64,000 nucleotides of DNA from the NCBI RefSeq assembly GCF_004151105.1, contig NZ_PHRF01000077.1, forward strand, positions 1 to 64,000. The letters are read 5' to 3'. Of this stretch, positions 43,700 to 52,658 are shown piece by piece (within the stretch, counting starts at the first letter, position 1; each line of letters begins with the position of its first letter). Source of the DNA: Streptomyces sp. L-9-10. GTDB lineage: Bacteria; Actinomycetota; Actinomycetes; Streptomycetales; Streptomycetaceae. The notes under the pieces are model-generated. The model did no database searches. It was not told the origin of the DNA and was given only the letters and a program-made list of their open reading frames with translations. The position numbers and the translations under genes were made by a program.

Positions 43700-45517
43700 T
43701 TACTTGGTCCACTTCCACATGGCGGGGTGGAAGTTGGCGAGGGAGTCCTGGGCGAAGCCGCCGAGGCCGTTCTTGACCACGGAGATCTGGTAATCGGGCT
43801 CCGGCAGCCAGATCACGGGGAGATCCTTGGCGAGCGCGGCGCTGTACTTCCGCACCGCCTCGTTCGAGGAGGACGTGGTGGTTTCGGTGATCAGCTTGTC
43901 GACCTCGGCGTTGGAGTAGCTGCCGAAGTTGGAGCCGCCGCCGGTGGCGAAGAGCGAGTCACCGCTCGGGTAGGCGGGGAAGTACCAGCTGCCCGCGGTG
44001 CCGAAGAAGGACAGCTGCCACGTGCAGCCCGACTCGTCGGCGGTGCACTGGCCTGACTGCGACAGGACGGAGTTGACCGGGGCGGTCTTGATGCTGAACT
44101 TGATTCCGGTCTTCGCGAACGACGACTGCAGCGCGCTCATCATGTTGTCCGTCACGGTCGAGCCGGACTGGGACAGCACCTGCATCTCGAACGTGGTGCC
44201 CTTGTCGACGCCCGCACCGCACTGGTTGTCGCCGGTGCCGGGACTGGTGCACACCATGGTGCCGCCCTGTTCGGTCCAGCCGTGGTCGGTGAGAAGCTTC
44301 TTCGCCTTGGCCGTGTCGAACGGGTACGGGTTGGTCTTCTGCTCCGGGGAGACGAAGGACGAGTCCTGGCCCTGCGGAACCGGGCCGTAGGTGGGGACGG
44401 CGGTGCCGTTGAAGACCACCTTGGAGAGGGTGGTCTGGTCCACCGACATCTGGATCGCCTGGCGGGCGTACAACTGCTTGAACACCGAGCCCATGGCGGG
44501 GTTGTTGAAGTTGTAGGGCATGTAGGTGATCGCCCAGCCGGTCCACGGCTTCACCGAGTAGCCCCTGGCTTTGAAGGACGACTCCTGGCTCAGGTCAGTG
44601 GCGTTGATGTAGCCGTAGTCGACGGTGCCGGCGCGGAGGGCGTTCGCCTCGGCGTCGGCCGTGGTGAACGGCAGCAGATTGACGTTCTTGATGTTGGCCT
44701 TGCCACCGCCGTCGTACTTCGCGTTGGCGGTCAGCTCGACCTTGCCCGCGGTGGAGAACGACTTGATGGTGTACGGGCCGCTGACCGTCTTCCACAACGG
44801 GTCGGTCGCGTAGCCGGAGATCTTCTTGGCGGCGTTGTTGAGATACGTCCAGACCTTCTTGGCACCGGCGGCGGTGCGGTCCAGGTCGGAGACGGCGCCG
44901 GGGTCGCTGGTCTTGTCCCAGACGTGCTGCGGCATCGGGCGGATCATGCTCAGCTCGTTGGCGAGCATCCACTCCTGGTTGTACGCCTTGTCGAAAGTGA
45001 TCGTGAAGTGCGTGTCGTCGATCGTCTTGAAGGAGGTCCAGTTGTCCGGCGCCTTGCCCGGGCTGAAGCTTGCCCAGTCTTCCTTGTTGGCCTTGACCAG
45101 GGCGAACCAGAACTCCACGTCGCGTGAGGTGATCTGCTTGCCGTCGCTCCAGTGACGATCGCCGAGGGTGACCGTCACGCTCTTGCTGTCCGCGGCGAAC
45201 TTCGCGTCGGTGGCCAGCGAGTTGTCCTTGTTCCATCCGACCTTGCCGGTGGAGCCGTCGTACGCGATCAGCGGCTCCCAGACGGCCTGGGATATGGAGG
45301 AGTTGTTGGTGTTCAGGTGCGAGGCGGTGCCGACCGGGAGGATCCAGTTCGGCGTGAAGTTCGCCGGGAGCGCGTAGTTGATGGTGTCCGACGACGCCGA
45401 GCCGGAGGACGACGAGGTACCACCTCCGGAACAGCCGGTGAGCAGCGCGCCGGTGGTGACGGCGGCACCCGCGACGAGGGCCCAGCGGCGGCCTGCGGCC
45501 GTGTAAGCAAGGGACAT
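43700..45517 (-). CDS. Extracellular solute-binding lipoprotein (Dpp/Opp type, SBP family 5)
   Basis: This 605-residue protein is exported and lipid-anchored: the signal ends ALLTGCSGGG with the lipobox Cys. The mature part has SBP_bac_5 features (QAVWEPLIAYDGSTGKVGWN, DRHWSDGKQITSRDVEFWFA, RQAIQMSVDQTTLSKVVFNG). ATG 45517 has GAGGAGAG upstream. It is the first gene of the operon and captures the substrate, probably an oligopeptide or glyco-peptide-like molecule given the kinase in the operon (inference). Confidence 0.92.
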   Translation of the reverse strand: MSLAYTAAGRRWALVAGAAVTTGALLTGCSGGGTSSSSGSASSDTINYALPANFTPNWILPVGTASHLNTNNSSISQAVWEPLIAYDGSTGKVGWNKDNSLATDAKFAADSKSVTVTLGDRHWSDGKQITSRDVEFWFALVKANKEDWASFSPGKAPDNWTSFKTIDDTHFTITFDKAYNQEWMLANELSMIRPMPQHVWDKTSDPGAVSDLDRTAAGAKKVWTYLNNAAKKISGYATDPLWKTVSGPYTIKSFSTAGKVELTANAKYDGGGKANIKNVNLLPFTTADAEANALRAGTVDYGYINATDLSQESSFKARGYSVKPWTGWAITYMPYNFNNPAMGSVFKQLYARQAIQMSVDQTTLSKVVFNGTAVPTYGPVPQGQDSSFVSPEQKTNPYPFDTAKAKKLLTDHGWTEQGGTMVCTSPGTGDNQCGAGVDKGTTFEMQVLSQSGSTVTDNMMSALQSSFAKTGIKFSIKTAPVNSVLSQSGQCTADESGCTWQLSFFGTAGSWYFPAYPSGDSLFATGGGSNFGSYSNAEVDKLITETTTSSSNEAVRKYSAALAKDLPVIWLPEPDYQISVVKNGLGGFAQDSLANFHPAMWKWTK

Positions 45518-45708
45518 TACTCTCCTCAGAGTGAAAGGACCCGCATACGTCCCGGGAGACCGGGTCGGCGCCGCGGGGTCGGCGCTGCGTACGGCGACAG
45601 TCAACGACGGACGTGCCGAACAAACAAACAAGAATTAGTAAAAAGTAAGTTTCTGTGATCTCGATAAGGTCACATCCATCCGCTCCAGACGTCTCGGGAG
45701 GTGTCTAT

Positions 45709-45733
45709 GAGTCAATTTGAGGCGATTTGACTC
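45709..45733. promoter_or_regulatory. Inverted repeat between the transporter operon and the ROK repressor gene
   Basis: Perfect 7-bp arms GAGTCAA and TTGACTC are separated by 11 bases within the divergent region. Further AT-rich sequence (TTAGTAAAAAGTAAG at 45634-45648) lies close to the transporter start. Both are candidate sites for the ROK repressor or promoter elements. Confidence 0.5.
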
Positions 45734-45833
45734 GTGTCGGCGCTCTTCACTTTCTTCGTAAAGCTGTTCCTCGCCCGCCTGGACGGGGCGTACTGTCTCC
45801 GTCACACACACCGTTGCGGAAGTTACTTCGTAC

Positions 45834-47081
45834 ATGACTGAAATAAGTGCACGGGACAAGACCGTCAAGGGCGTGTCCCAGAGGGGCACGACCACCCTCG
45901 CCATGCGGGTCCTCGAACTCGTCGCCTCGGGCCAGGCATCGTCCCGCGCCGAACTCGCGGAACTCCTCGGCACGGCCGCCTCCACCATCTCCCTCACCGT
46001 GGCTCAGTTGGTCGAGCGCGGGCTCATCGCCGAGGAGGGCACCCAGTCCTCCACCGGCGGCCGCCCCCGCAGGGTCCTCAGGGCGGGCAGCAGCGACGAG
46101 TACGCCGTCGCCGCCGATGTCGGCGGCCGCCATGCCCGGATCGGTGTGGTGCTCCCGGGCGGCGGTGTCCGTGACGTCGCCAACGTCCCGTTCGAGGTCG
46201 CCGACGGTCCCGAGGCCGCCCTGCCGAGGCTCATCGAGCACCTGGAGTCCCTTGCCGAGGAGCGTGGACGCGACCGGCTCCGGGGCGTCGGGCTCTCCCT
46301 GCCCGGCCCGGTGGACGTCAACTCCGGCGCGGTCGTCATGCCGTCCCGGATGCTCGGCTGGAACCGCTTCCCGGTCGCCGCTTGGCTGGAGGAGCGCTTC
46401 GGGGTCCCGGTCGCCGTCGACAACGACGCCAACTGCATGGTGGTCGGCGAGCAGAGTGTCAGGCCCGCCGAGCACCGGCAGGCGATCATGGTGAAGATCG
46501 GCTCGGCAATCGGTGCCGGTGTCATAGCCGACGGTCGCCTCTACCGGGGCGCCACCGGAGCCGCCGGCGACATCACCCACATCCGCATCGACGGCGGCGC
46601 CGACATCCCCTGTTCCTGTGGCAACACCGGCTGCCTGGAGACGGTGGCGTCCGGCGCCGCGCTCGTCCGCATCCTGCGCGAACGCGGTCTCGACGTCGCC
46701 AGCCCCGAGGACGTGGTACGGCTCGCCACCGACGCCGACCCGGAAGCCACCCGCGCCGTCCGCAGGGCCGGCGACCACCTCGGCCAGGTGCTCGCCGCGA
46801 ACGTCAACTTCTTCAACCCGGACGCCGTCTACCTCGGCGGCATCCTCTCCACCCTCGAACCGTTCGTCGCCGCGGTGCGCAGCAAGCTCTACGAAAGCTG
46901 CCACCCGCTGGTGACCGAACACCTCACCATCGAGCGGGCCAGTCTCGGCGCCGACGCCGGCCTGGTCGGCGCCGGACTCTTCGCCCTCCAGCGCGCCCTG
47001 ACCCGCGCCCTCGGCGACATCGGCCGCGGCGCCCCCGGCGACGACCGGCAGCACACCGCCACGAGCCGCGGAAGGATCTGA
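45834..47081 (+). CDS. ROK-family transcriptional repressor
   Basis: This 415-residue protein has an N-terminal winged helix (SSRAELAELLGTAASTISLT, VAQLVERGLIAEEG) and a C-terminal ROK sugar-binding domain (LSLPGPVDVNSGAVVMPSRM, VDNDANCMVVGEQS). The zinc motif is complete: CSCGNTGCLETV. ATG 45834 is used. It is divergent from the transporter operon and upstream of the M81 and CutC genes, so it most likely senses the imported sugar or its phosphate and controls both arms. Confidence 0.9.
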   Translation: MTEISARDKTVKGVSQRGTTTLAMRVLELVASGQASSRAELAELLGTAASTISLTVAQLVERGLIAEEGTQSSTGGRPRRVLRAGSSDEYAVAADVGGRHARIGVVLPGGGVRDVANVPFEVADGPEAALPRLIEHLESLAEERGRDRLRGVGLSLPGPVDVNSGAVVMPSRMLGWNRFPVAAWLEERFGVPVAVDNDANCMVVGEQSVRPAEHRQAIMVKIGSAIGAGVIADGRLYRGATGAAGDITHIRIDGGADIPCSCGNTGCLETVASGAALVRILRERGLDVASPEDVVRLATDADPEATRAVRRAGDHLGQVLAANVNFFNPDAVYLGGILSTLEPFVAAVRSKLYESCHPLVTEHLTIERASLGADAGLVGAGLFALQRALTRALGDIGRGAPGDDRQHTATSRGRI

Positions 47082-47333
47082 CGCCGCTGCAAAAAGCCTG
47101 ACAGTCCCGGAAATTACTCCGTGCCCGCGGCGACGTACCCGCCCGGAAGCCGCGGTCCGTACGCCGGCTCCCGGACGATCCACCGGTTCCAGGCCCCCGA
47201 GCCCTGAGCCCAGGGGGCCTGGTCCAGGGGCCACTTCCGAAGTCCCCGCACCCGCCCGGTACCGAAGTCCGTGGCACGCCCCCGTGGCGGACCGCGGAAC
47301 CCGCCTCACGCACCACACCCCGTCCGAGGAGCC

Positions 47334-48857
47334 ATGTCGCACACCCGCACCCCCGCCGCCCGCCCGGTCATCGCCGTCGCCGGGCTCGGCATCGAGTCCT
47401 CCACCTTCTCCCCGGCCCGCACCGAAGCCCCCGCCTTCCACCCCTCGCGCGGCGCCGAGATCTTCGACCGGTACCCCTTCCTCGCCCCCGGAGAGGAACT
47501 GCGTGAGGCCGCCGAATGGCACGGCGCCCTGGTCGGCAAATCGCTGCCCGGCGGTACCGTGACCGCCGCCGCCTGGACCGGGCTCACCGACGAGCTCATC
47601 GAGCGCCTCGCCGCGCTGCCCCCGTTGGACGGCCTCTGGTACGACATCCACGGCGCCATGACCGTGGAGGGGATCGACGACGCCGAGGCCGTGCTGCTGG
47701 AGCGGATCCGCGCCACCGTCGGCTCCGACGTGATCGTCTCCACCTCGATGGACCTGCACGGCAACGTCTCCCGCGAACTCGCCCACCGCAGCGACCTGAT
47801 CACCTGCTACCGGATGGCCCCGCACGAGGACCACATGGAGACCAAGGAGCGTGCCGTCCGTAACCTGGTCGGCCTGCTGGCGTCCGGCGGCCCCCGCCCG
47901 GTCAAGGCGTGGGTGCCGGTCCCGGTGCTGCTGGCCGGCGAGCAGACCTCCACCCGGATCGAACCCGCGAAGAGCGTGTATGCGGCGGTCGATGAGATCG
48001 AGGCCGCCGACGGCGTGACGGACGCCGCCATCTGGGTCGGCTACGCCTGGGCCGACGAACCCCGCAACCGCGCCGTCGTGGTCGTCACCGGCGACGACAC
48101 GGCGGCGGTCTCGGCCGGGGCCGAACGACTCGCCCGGGGCTTCTGGAACGCCCGCCACGACTTCGACTTCGTCGCCCCGACCGGCACCTACGACGAACTC
48201 CTCGACGAGGCCCTCGCCTCCGACCAGCGGCCGTACTTCATCAGCGACACCGGCGACAACCCCACCGCGGGCGGCGCCGGTGACGTCACCTGGGGCCTGA
48301 CCCGGCTGCTGGAGCGCCCTGAATTCCAGAAAGAGGACGGCCCGACGGTCATCTACGCCTCGGTACCCGGCCCCGCCGCGATCGAGACCGCCGTCGCCGC
48401 CGGGATCGGCGCCACCGTCACCGTCACCGCCGGCGCCGAGGTCGACGACCGGCACGCCGGCCCCGTCACCCTCACCGGCGTGGTCCACGCGATCCGGCAC
48501 GGCGACCGGGACGCCGGGACCGAGGTCGTCATCCGGACCGGCAGCGTGTACGCGATCCTCACCGGGCTGCGCAAGCCGTACCACCACGAGCACGACTTCA
48601 CCGACCTCGACCTCGACCCGCGCTCCGCCGGCATCGTGATCGTCAAGATCGGCTACCTGGAGCCCGAGCTGTTCGACATGTCGGTCGGCTGGAAGATGGC
48701 CCTCACTCCCGGCGGTGTCGACCAGGACCTGGTGCGCCTCGGCCACCGCCGCATCCGCCGCCCGATGTTCCCCTTCGACCGCGACATGGCCGACCCGGAT
48801 CTGACAGCCCGTATCATCCCGGCCTCCAACCAGCCGCTCACCGGGGACGACGAATGA
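47334..48857 (+). CDS. M81-family (MlrC-like) metallopeptidase
   Basis: This 507-residue protein shows the family pattern AVAGLGIESSTFSPARTEAP, WYDIHGAMTVEGIDDAEAVL, STSMDLHGNVSRELAHRSDL and MAPHEDHMETKERAVR, which carry the expected Asp/His zinc ligands, and a C-terminal SVGWKMALTPGGVDQDL. MlrC opens or degrades the peptide products of microcystin breakdown, but most family members have unknown substrates. ATG after GAGGAGCC. Its stop overlaps the cutC start (ATGA). Confidence 0.88.
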   Translation: MSHTRTPAARPVIAVAGLGIESSTFSPARTEAPAFHPSRGAEIFDRYPFLAPGEELREAAEWHGALVGKSLPGGTVTAAAWTGLTDELIERLAALPPLDGLWYDIHGAMTVEGIDDAEAVLLERIRATVGSDVIVSTSMDLHGNVSRELAHRSDLITCYRMAPHEDHMETKERAVRNLVGLLASGGPRPVKAWVPVPVLLAGEQTSTRIEPAKSVYAAVDEIEAADGVTDAAIWVGYAWADEPRNRAVVVVTGDDTAAVSAGAERLARGFWNARHDFDFVAPTGTYDELLDEALASDQRPYFISDTGDNPTAGGAGDVTWGLTRLLERPEFQKEDGPTVIYASVPGPAAIETAVAAGIGATVTVTAGAEVDDRHAGPVTLTGVVHAIRHGDRDAGTEVVIRTGSVYAILTGLRKPYHHEHDFTDLDLDPRSAGIVIVKIGYLEPELFDMSVGWKMALTPGGVDQDLVRLGHRRIRRPMFPFDRDMADPDLTARIIPASNQPLTGDDE

Positions 48858-49729
48858 CCGGCCACATCACCGGGCCGCTCGGCCTGCCCCGGGCCGGCGG
48901 TTCGGGCCACCCTCCGGCACCGGTGGCGGCCGAGGCTGCCGGACCCGGGCGGACCGGCCCGGCCGGACCGGTCCGCCGGCCCGCACTGGAGATCGCCGTC
49001 ACCTCGCCGGCCGGTGCCCGAGTCGCCCTCGACCACGGAGCCGATCGCGTCGAACTCTGCACCGGCCTGGAACTGGGCGGTCTGACCCCGTCGGCCGCCC
49101 TCGTCGAGGCGGTCGCCGCCGTGGGCCTGCCGGTGCAGGTCCTGGTCCGCTGCCGACCGGGCGACTTCGTCCACGACGCCGAGGAGGTCGCCCTGATGAC
49201 CGCCGAGGTGCGGTCCGTGATCGCCTCCGGTGCCTCAGGCGTGGTCGTCGGCGCGCTCACCGCCGACGGCGGCCTCGACACCGACGCCGTCACCCGCCTC
49301 GCCGCGGCGGCTCATGACGCGGGCCGCCCCGTCGAGGTGACCCTGCACCGCGCGATCGACCTGTCCATTGACCCGGTCGCCACCGCCGCGCTGTTGCCCG
49401 CCCTGGGGCTCACCCGGGTGCTGACCTCCGGCGGCGCTCCGGCCGCCGGAGAGGGACTCGCCGCGCTCGCCGCCATGGTCGACGCCGCGCCCGGAGTGCA
49501 GGTGATGGCGGGCGGCGGGGTGCGCCCCGCCGGCATCCCGGCCCTGACCGCCGCCGGTGTCGCCGCCGTTCACCTCTCCGCGAAGCGCCGCGCCGAACCC
49601 CGGCGCGGGGGTGCGTGGATCCCCCTCGGCGCCTCCAGCGGCTCCGCCGAGCAGGACACGCACTTCGTCACTGACCCGACGGTGGTCGCCGAGGCCAGGA
49701 GAATGCTGGAGTCGCGGGCAACCGGCTGA
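48854..49729 (+). CDS. cutC: CutC-family TIM-barrel protein
   Basis: This 291-residue protein shows core motifs GADRVELCTGLELGGLTPS, VEVTLHRAIDLSID, TRVLTSGGAPAAGEG and VQVMAGGGVRP. CutC was named for copper homeostasis, but its biochemical role is unsettled. It carries an extra N-terminal extension of about 45 residues rich in Gly, Pro and Ala before the barrel starts at LEIAVTSPAGARVAL. An internal start would give a normal length, but the ATGA overlap with the M81 gene supports the long form. Its place in a sugar/peptide uptake locus argues for a metabolic role here. Confidence 0.88.
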   Translation: MTGHITGPLGLPRAGGSGHPPAPVAAEAAGPGRTGPAGPVRRPALEIAVTSPAGARVALDHGADRVELCTGLELGGLTPSAALVEAVAAVGLPVQVLVRCRPGDFVHDAEEVALMTAEVRSVIASGASGVVVGALTADGGLDTDAVTRLAAAAHDAGRPVEVTLHRAIDLSIDPVATAALLPALGLTRVLTSGGAPAAGEGLAALAAMVDAAPGVQVMAGGGVRPAGIPALTAAGVAAVHLSAKRRAEPRRGGAWIPLGASSGSAEQDTHFVTDPTVVAEARRMLESRATG

Positions 49730-49873
49730 CCGGCCGGCCGGCGCACCCGCCGACGCCACACCCGCGCCCTGCACGCAGCCGGGCGGCGCGCTCCGGCAGG
49801 GAGCGCACGGCCGGGGTCGGGCGGCCGGCCCGCGTGGTCGGTCTCATCAGGGTCGGCGGACGGCGTGCACGAG

Positions 49874-50200
49874 TCAGTGAGTGAGGCCGTCCAGGAGCAG
49901 GTCGACGAGCCTGCCGTTGAGGTGGTGACTGTTGGGCCGGCGGGTGAGCAGGGCCCGGAAGTGCAGCGGTGCGATGAGGATTTCGAGGATGAACGCCGGG
50001 TCGGTGCCCTCGGGGAGCTCTCCGCGGGTGACGGCTCGGTCGATCATGATCCTGGCCAGGTCGGACCGCGACTTCCAGAACTCCTCGCGGCTTTCGGCCA
50101 GGGCCTGGCCGTCCGCCGCGGCCGACATGGAACGGGCGACGTCCATGTCCCGCAGGAGTACACCCTGGTATTCGAAGGGCGCCGCGATACCGAGGTCCAC
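49874..50200 (-). pseudogene. TetR-family regulator lacking its DNA-binding domain
   Basis: The minus strand reads DLGIAAPFEYQGVLLRDMDV, EEFWKSRSDLARIMIDRAVT and DPAFILEILIAPLHFRALLT, the C-terminal ligand-binding half of a TetR protein (TetR_C type). Upstream of 50200 the frame stays open but encodes unrelated sequence antisense to a hydrolase tail, so the helix-turn-helix was lost by a deletion joined near 50197. Confidence 0.65.
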
Positions 50201-50329
50201 CTGCTGCCCGACACCGGGCACTGCGCGGTCACCTAACTCCCCGAAGTCCTGGAGATCATCTCCGAGTGGCTTCCGCGCACCCTGTCTGCCCTCCTGGCGG
50301 GCCCCGGCGCCGTAGAGCCGGCGAAGTGA
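50190..50329 (+). pseudogene. Alpha/beta hydrolase C-terminal tail
   Basis: The plus strand reads EVHLLPDTGHCAVT with a catalytic-His-type motif, an in-frame TAA, then LPEVLEIISEWLPRTLSALL to a stop at 50327-50329. This is the last strand and helix of an alpha/beta hydrolase. It abuts the truncated TetR gene head to head. Confidence 0.5.
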
Positions 50330-50470
50330 GCGGCACCGGGCCCCCGACGACTTCGTCGCCAAGTACCCACGGCGCGTGGGGCGATACGGATGGCACGGTG
50401 TGCACCAGCTGCCGACGGCCGGGGGCATGTCTGTTTTCAGGACGCCGCCCGGCCCGGCGGTCGGTGGGCG

Positions 50471-51097
50471 TTATGCCTGATAGGCCGCGGAGATCTGGCC
50501 GACCAGAACGGCGAACGGCATGTCGAGGGCGGTGTAGAGGGCACCGGATTCGGGGGCGGCGTTGTCCGCCAGCGCCTCGACCATGAGGGTGGCGTAGTCG
50601 GAGACGATGACATCCGCCTGCTGCATACGGAGCAGTCCGGCCTCCCGCTTGGCCTGGCTGAAGGTGCCGGAGGCGTCCAGGGTGACGTAGGCGTCGTACC
50701 CGGCGCCTGTGGCGGAGATCGCGGGCAGGGCCGCGCAGACCTCGAGCGACACCCCGGCGAAGATCAGTTTCTGTCGGCCGGTGGCCTCGATGGCTTCACG
50801 GACCCGGTCGTCGTGCCAGGCGTTGACGCTGTTGCGGTCGATGATCTTCTGTCCGGCCGGCAGTGCCTGGACCAGTTCGGGAGTGGTCGGCCCCCACATG
50901 CTGTCGGCCGCGGTGGTGGTGACGACCAGTGGGATGCCCAACACGGTCGCCGCTCGGGCCAGCGCCACCACGTTGTGCTTCAGCTCGCCTACCGGGATGT
51001 CCCGGACGCCGGAGAGGAGGCCCACCTGATGGTCGACCAGCACCACGACGGCGTTCTCCCGGGTAATCGACTCCTGGAACTTGCTGCGCTCACTCAT
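50471..51097 (-). CDS. YcaC-like cysteine hydrolase (isochorismatase superfamily)
   Basis: This 208-residue protein has the catalytic Asp in AVVVLVDHQVGLLSGV, the conserved region MWGPTTPELVQALP and NSVNAWHDDRVREAI, and the nucleophile Cys in FAGVSLEVCAALPA. Length and motifs fit the YcaC branch, whose natural substrates are unknown. ATG 51097 has GGAG upstream. Divergent to it is a MarR regulator with repeat operators between. Confidence 0.88.
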   Translation of the reverse strand: MSERSKFQESITRENAVVVLVDHQVGLLSGVRDIPVGELKHNVVALARAATVLGIPLVVTTTAADSMWGPTTPELVQALPAGQKIIDRNSVNAWHDDRVREAIEATGRQKLIFAGVSLEVCAALPAISATGAGYDAYVTLDASGTFSQAKREAGLLRMQQADVIVSDYATLMVEALADNAAPESGALYTALDMPFAVLVGQISAAYQA

Positions 51098-51140
51098 CTT
51101 TCGCTCCTTCGAGGGCGGGGCCTTGGGTGTCACGGATCAA

Positions 51141-51178
51141 TTGGTCACTAATCTTGATAGTCAATATTGGTGACTAAT
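51141..51178. promoter_or_regulatory. Repeated operator in the hydrolase-marR intergenic region
   Basis: TTGGTCACTAAT (51141-51152) recurs as TTGGTGACTAAT (51167-51178). TAGTCA and TGACTA (51158-51163, 51171-51176) form an overlapping dyad. The AT-rich cluster is immediately upstream of the hydrolase start and fits binding by the MarR protein. Confidence 0.6.
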
Positions 51179-51327
51179 TTGAGGCTACGCCCCTGCCATC
51201 CGGAGCGCAAGCACCGGCCTGGAGGAGGCATCGCGCATCAGGGCGACGCCCGGCCCCTCGGGCGGGCTAAAATCGCAGGCCAGGGCGGAGCGGCAGGCAT
51301 GCGCAGAGAGCAGAGACTGGAGGGGCG

Positions 51328-51798
51328 TTGACCGGAGGCCAGGCCAAGGAACCGGACCTCGGCGTACTCGCCGCCCGGGTCCTCTTCTCCGTGCAGCGTG
51401 AGCTGTTCACCCTGCTCGCCGAGCAGGGCTTCGACGACATCCAGCCCCGCGCCGGCGCCGTCCTCGCCCAGCTGCGATCCGACGGCATCCGTGCGAGCGA
51501 ACTCGCCCGCACCTCGGGACAGCACAAGCAGGTCATCGGCACCCTCATCGACGACCTCGAACGTCTGGGCTACGTCGAACGCAAACCCGACCCCGCGGAC
51601 CGCCGGGCCAAACTCATCCACCCCACCGAACGCGGCCTGCTCCAGATGGAGGCCGCCACCTCCATCATGCGAACGATCGAGGAGCGCCACGCGACGGCGC
51701 TGGGCAGGCAGGAGTACAGCGCCTTCAAGGCCACTCTCCGTCGCGTGGCCGCACTCCAGCCCGAGACCGAGCACGGCAGCCAAGGCGCCGGGACATAG
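51328..51798 (+). CDS. MarR-family transcriptional regulator
   Basis: This 156-residue winged-helix protein reads QRELFTLLAEQGFDDIQPRA, ASELARTSGQHKQVIGTLID, DLERLGYVERKPDPADRRAK and IHPTERGLLQMEAA. TTG 51328 is used, with GGAGGGG upstream. It is divergent from the YcaC-like hydrolase gene and probably represses it through the repeats at 51141-51178. Confidence 0.85.
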   Translation: MTGGQAKEPDLGVLAARVLFSVQRELFTLLAEQGFDDIQPRAGAVLAQLRSDGIRASELARTSGQHKQVIGTLIDDLERLGYVERKPDPADRRAKLIHPTERGLLQMEAATSIMRTIEERHATALGRQEYSAFKATLRRVAALQPETEHGSQGAGT

Positions 51799-52038
51799 TC
51801 AGGCCGGACCGACCGGTGAGGCCGGCTGAGCCAGAGTGGCGTACGCGGGTGTCGGTCCGGAGATGAGACGGACGGAGTGGGCAGGGGAACCCCCGGAATG
51901 CCGCTGGGCTCGGCGTGGGTACCGCGGGGAACCGGCACCGGGCGCCCGGCGGCCTGAGGCGAGTGGGTCGACAGGCACCACAACCCCATAGGGCGCGCGG
52001 CCCGCCGACGCCGCCACGTCGGCCAGTCGGACGGCCGG

Positions 52039-52503
52039 CTAGTCGGACGGGCTTCCCTGGTTGTCCGTGCCGCGGCGCCGCGCTGTGAGTTCTTCCTCGA
52101 TGCGCCGGAGAGTGGCGTTGACGGCGTCGATTGTGGCGGGGTCGTCGACGATGCCCTGGAGGGTCCTGTCCCAGTGGTCGCGTAGATACTGCAGATTCTG
52201 GCGGGCTTTCTCGGTGGGATACAGGCATACGCTCCGGGCGCTGCGGTCGTCCACGACGCGGTCCACGAGGCCCCTTTTCTCCAGTCCGCGCAGAACGCGG
52301 CTGAAGTTGCTCGTGGGCAGAAAAGTCGCCTCCGACGCGGCTCGCGCGGAGGTTCCGGGGTTGTGGTTGATGAACCGCATGACGCTGATCTCGATCGGCG
52401 TGCACGGCTCGAACGAGGGGTCGCTCGGGGGCCGTAGATGTCGCCCCACGGCGACGATCAGGTCGGCCAACTCGTGGAGGCTGGAGGCTTTGACATCGCT
52501 CAT
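52039..52503 (-). CDS. MarR-family transcriptional regulator
   Basis: This protein of about 154 residues reads IEISVMRFINHNPGTSARAA, LPTSNFSRVLRGLEKRGLVD and the wing VDDRSARSVCLYPTEKARQN. ATG 52503 gives normal length; ATG 52518 is an alternative with a closer AGGA. It is divergent from an SDR gene, with a strong palindrome between them, so it most likely controls that SDR and itself. Confidence 0.85.
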   Translation of the reverse strand: MSDVKASSLHELADLIVAVGRHLRPPSDPSFEPCTPIEISVMRFINHNPGTSARAASEATFLPTSNFSRVLRGLEKRGLVDRVVDDRSARSVCLYPTEKARQNLQYLRDHWDRTLQGIVDDPATIDAVNATLRRIEEELTARRRGTDNQGSPSD

Positions 52504-52528
52504 ACCGCGAGAATACATTCCTGTCACA

Positions 52529-52546
52529 CGATAGCTATCGTTTGAT
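52529..52546. promoter_or_regulatory. Overlapping palindromes in the marR-SDR intergenic region
   Basis: CGATAGCTATCG (52529-52540) is a perfect 12-bp palindrome, overlapped by TATCGTTTGATA (52535-52546) with TATC/GATA arms. The site lies just upstream of the MarR start and fits a MarR operator. Confidence 0.65.
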
Positions 52547-52658
52547 AGCATTAGCTGGCGCGTGGGCGGTCGGCGCGGCCACTCGGGCCGTGCCGCTGCC
52601 GGTGCGAAGCCAACCCTGATTCGAAGCCAACTCTGATTCACAGATGAGGAAACCTGCT

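Noticed and set aside
45747..48746. A 999-codon open frame on the minus strand
   Set aside because: It is the mirror of the ROK repressor and M81 genes, with Gly/Asp/Val-rich low-complexity translation. No ribosome site or domain supports it.
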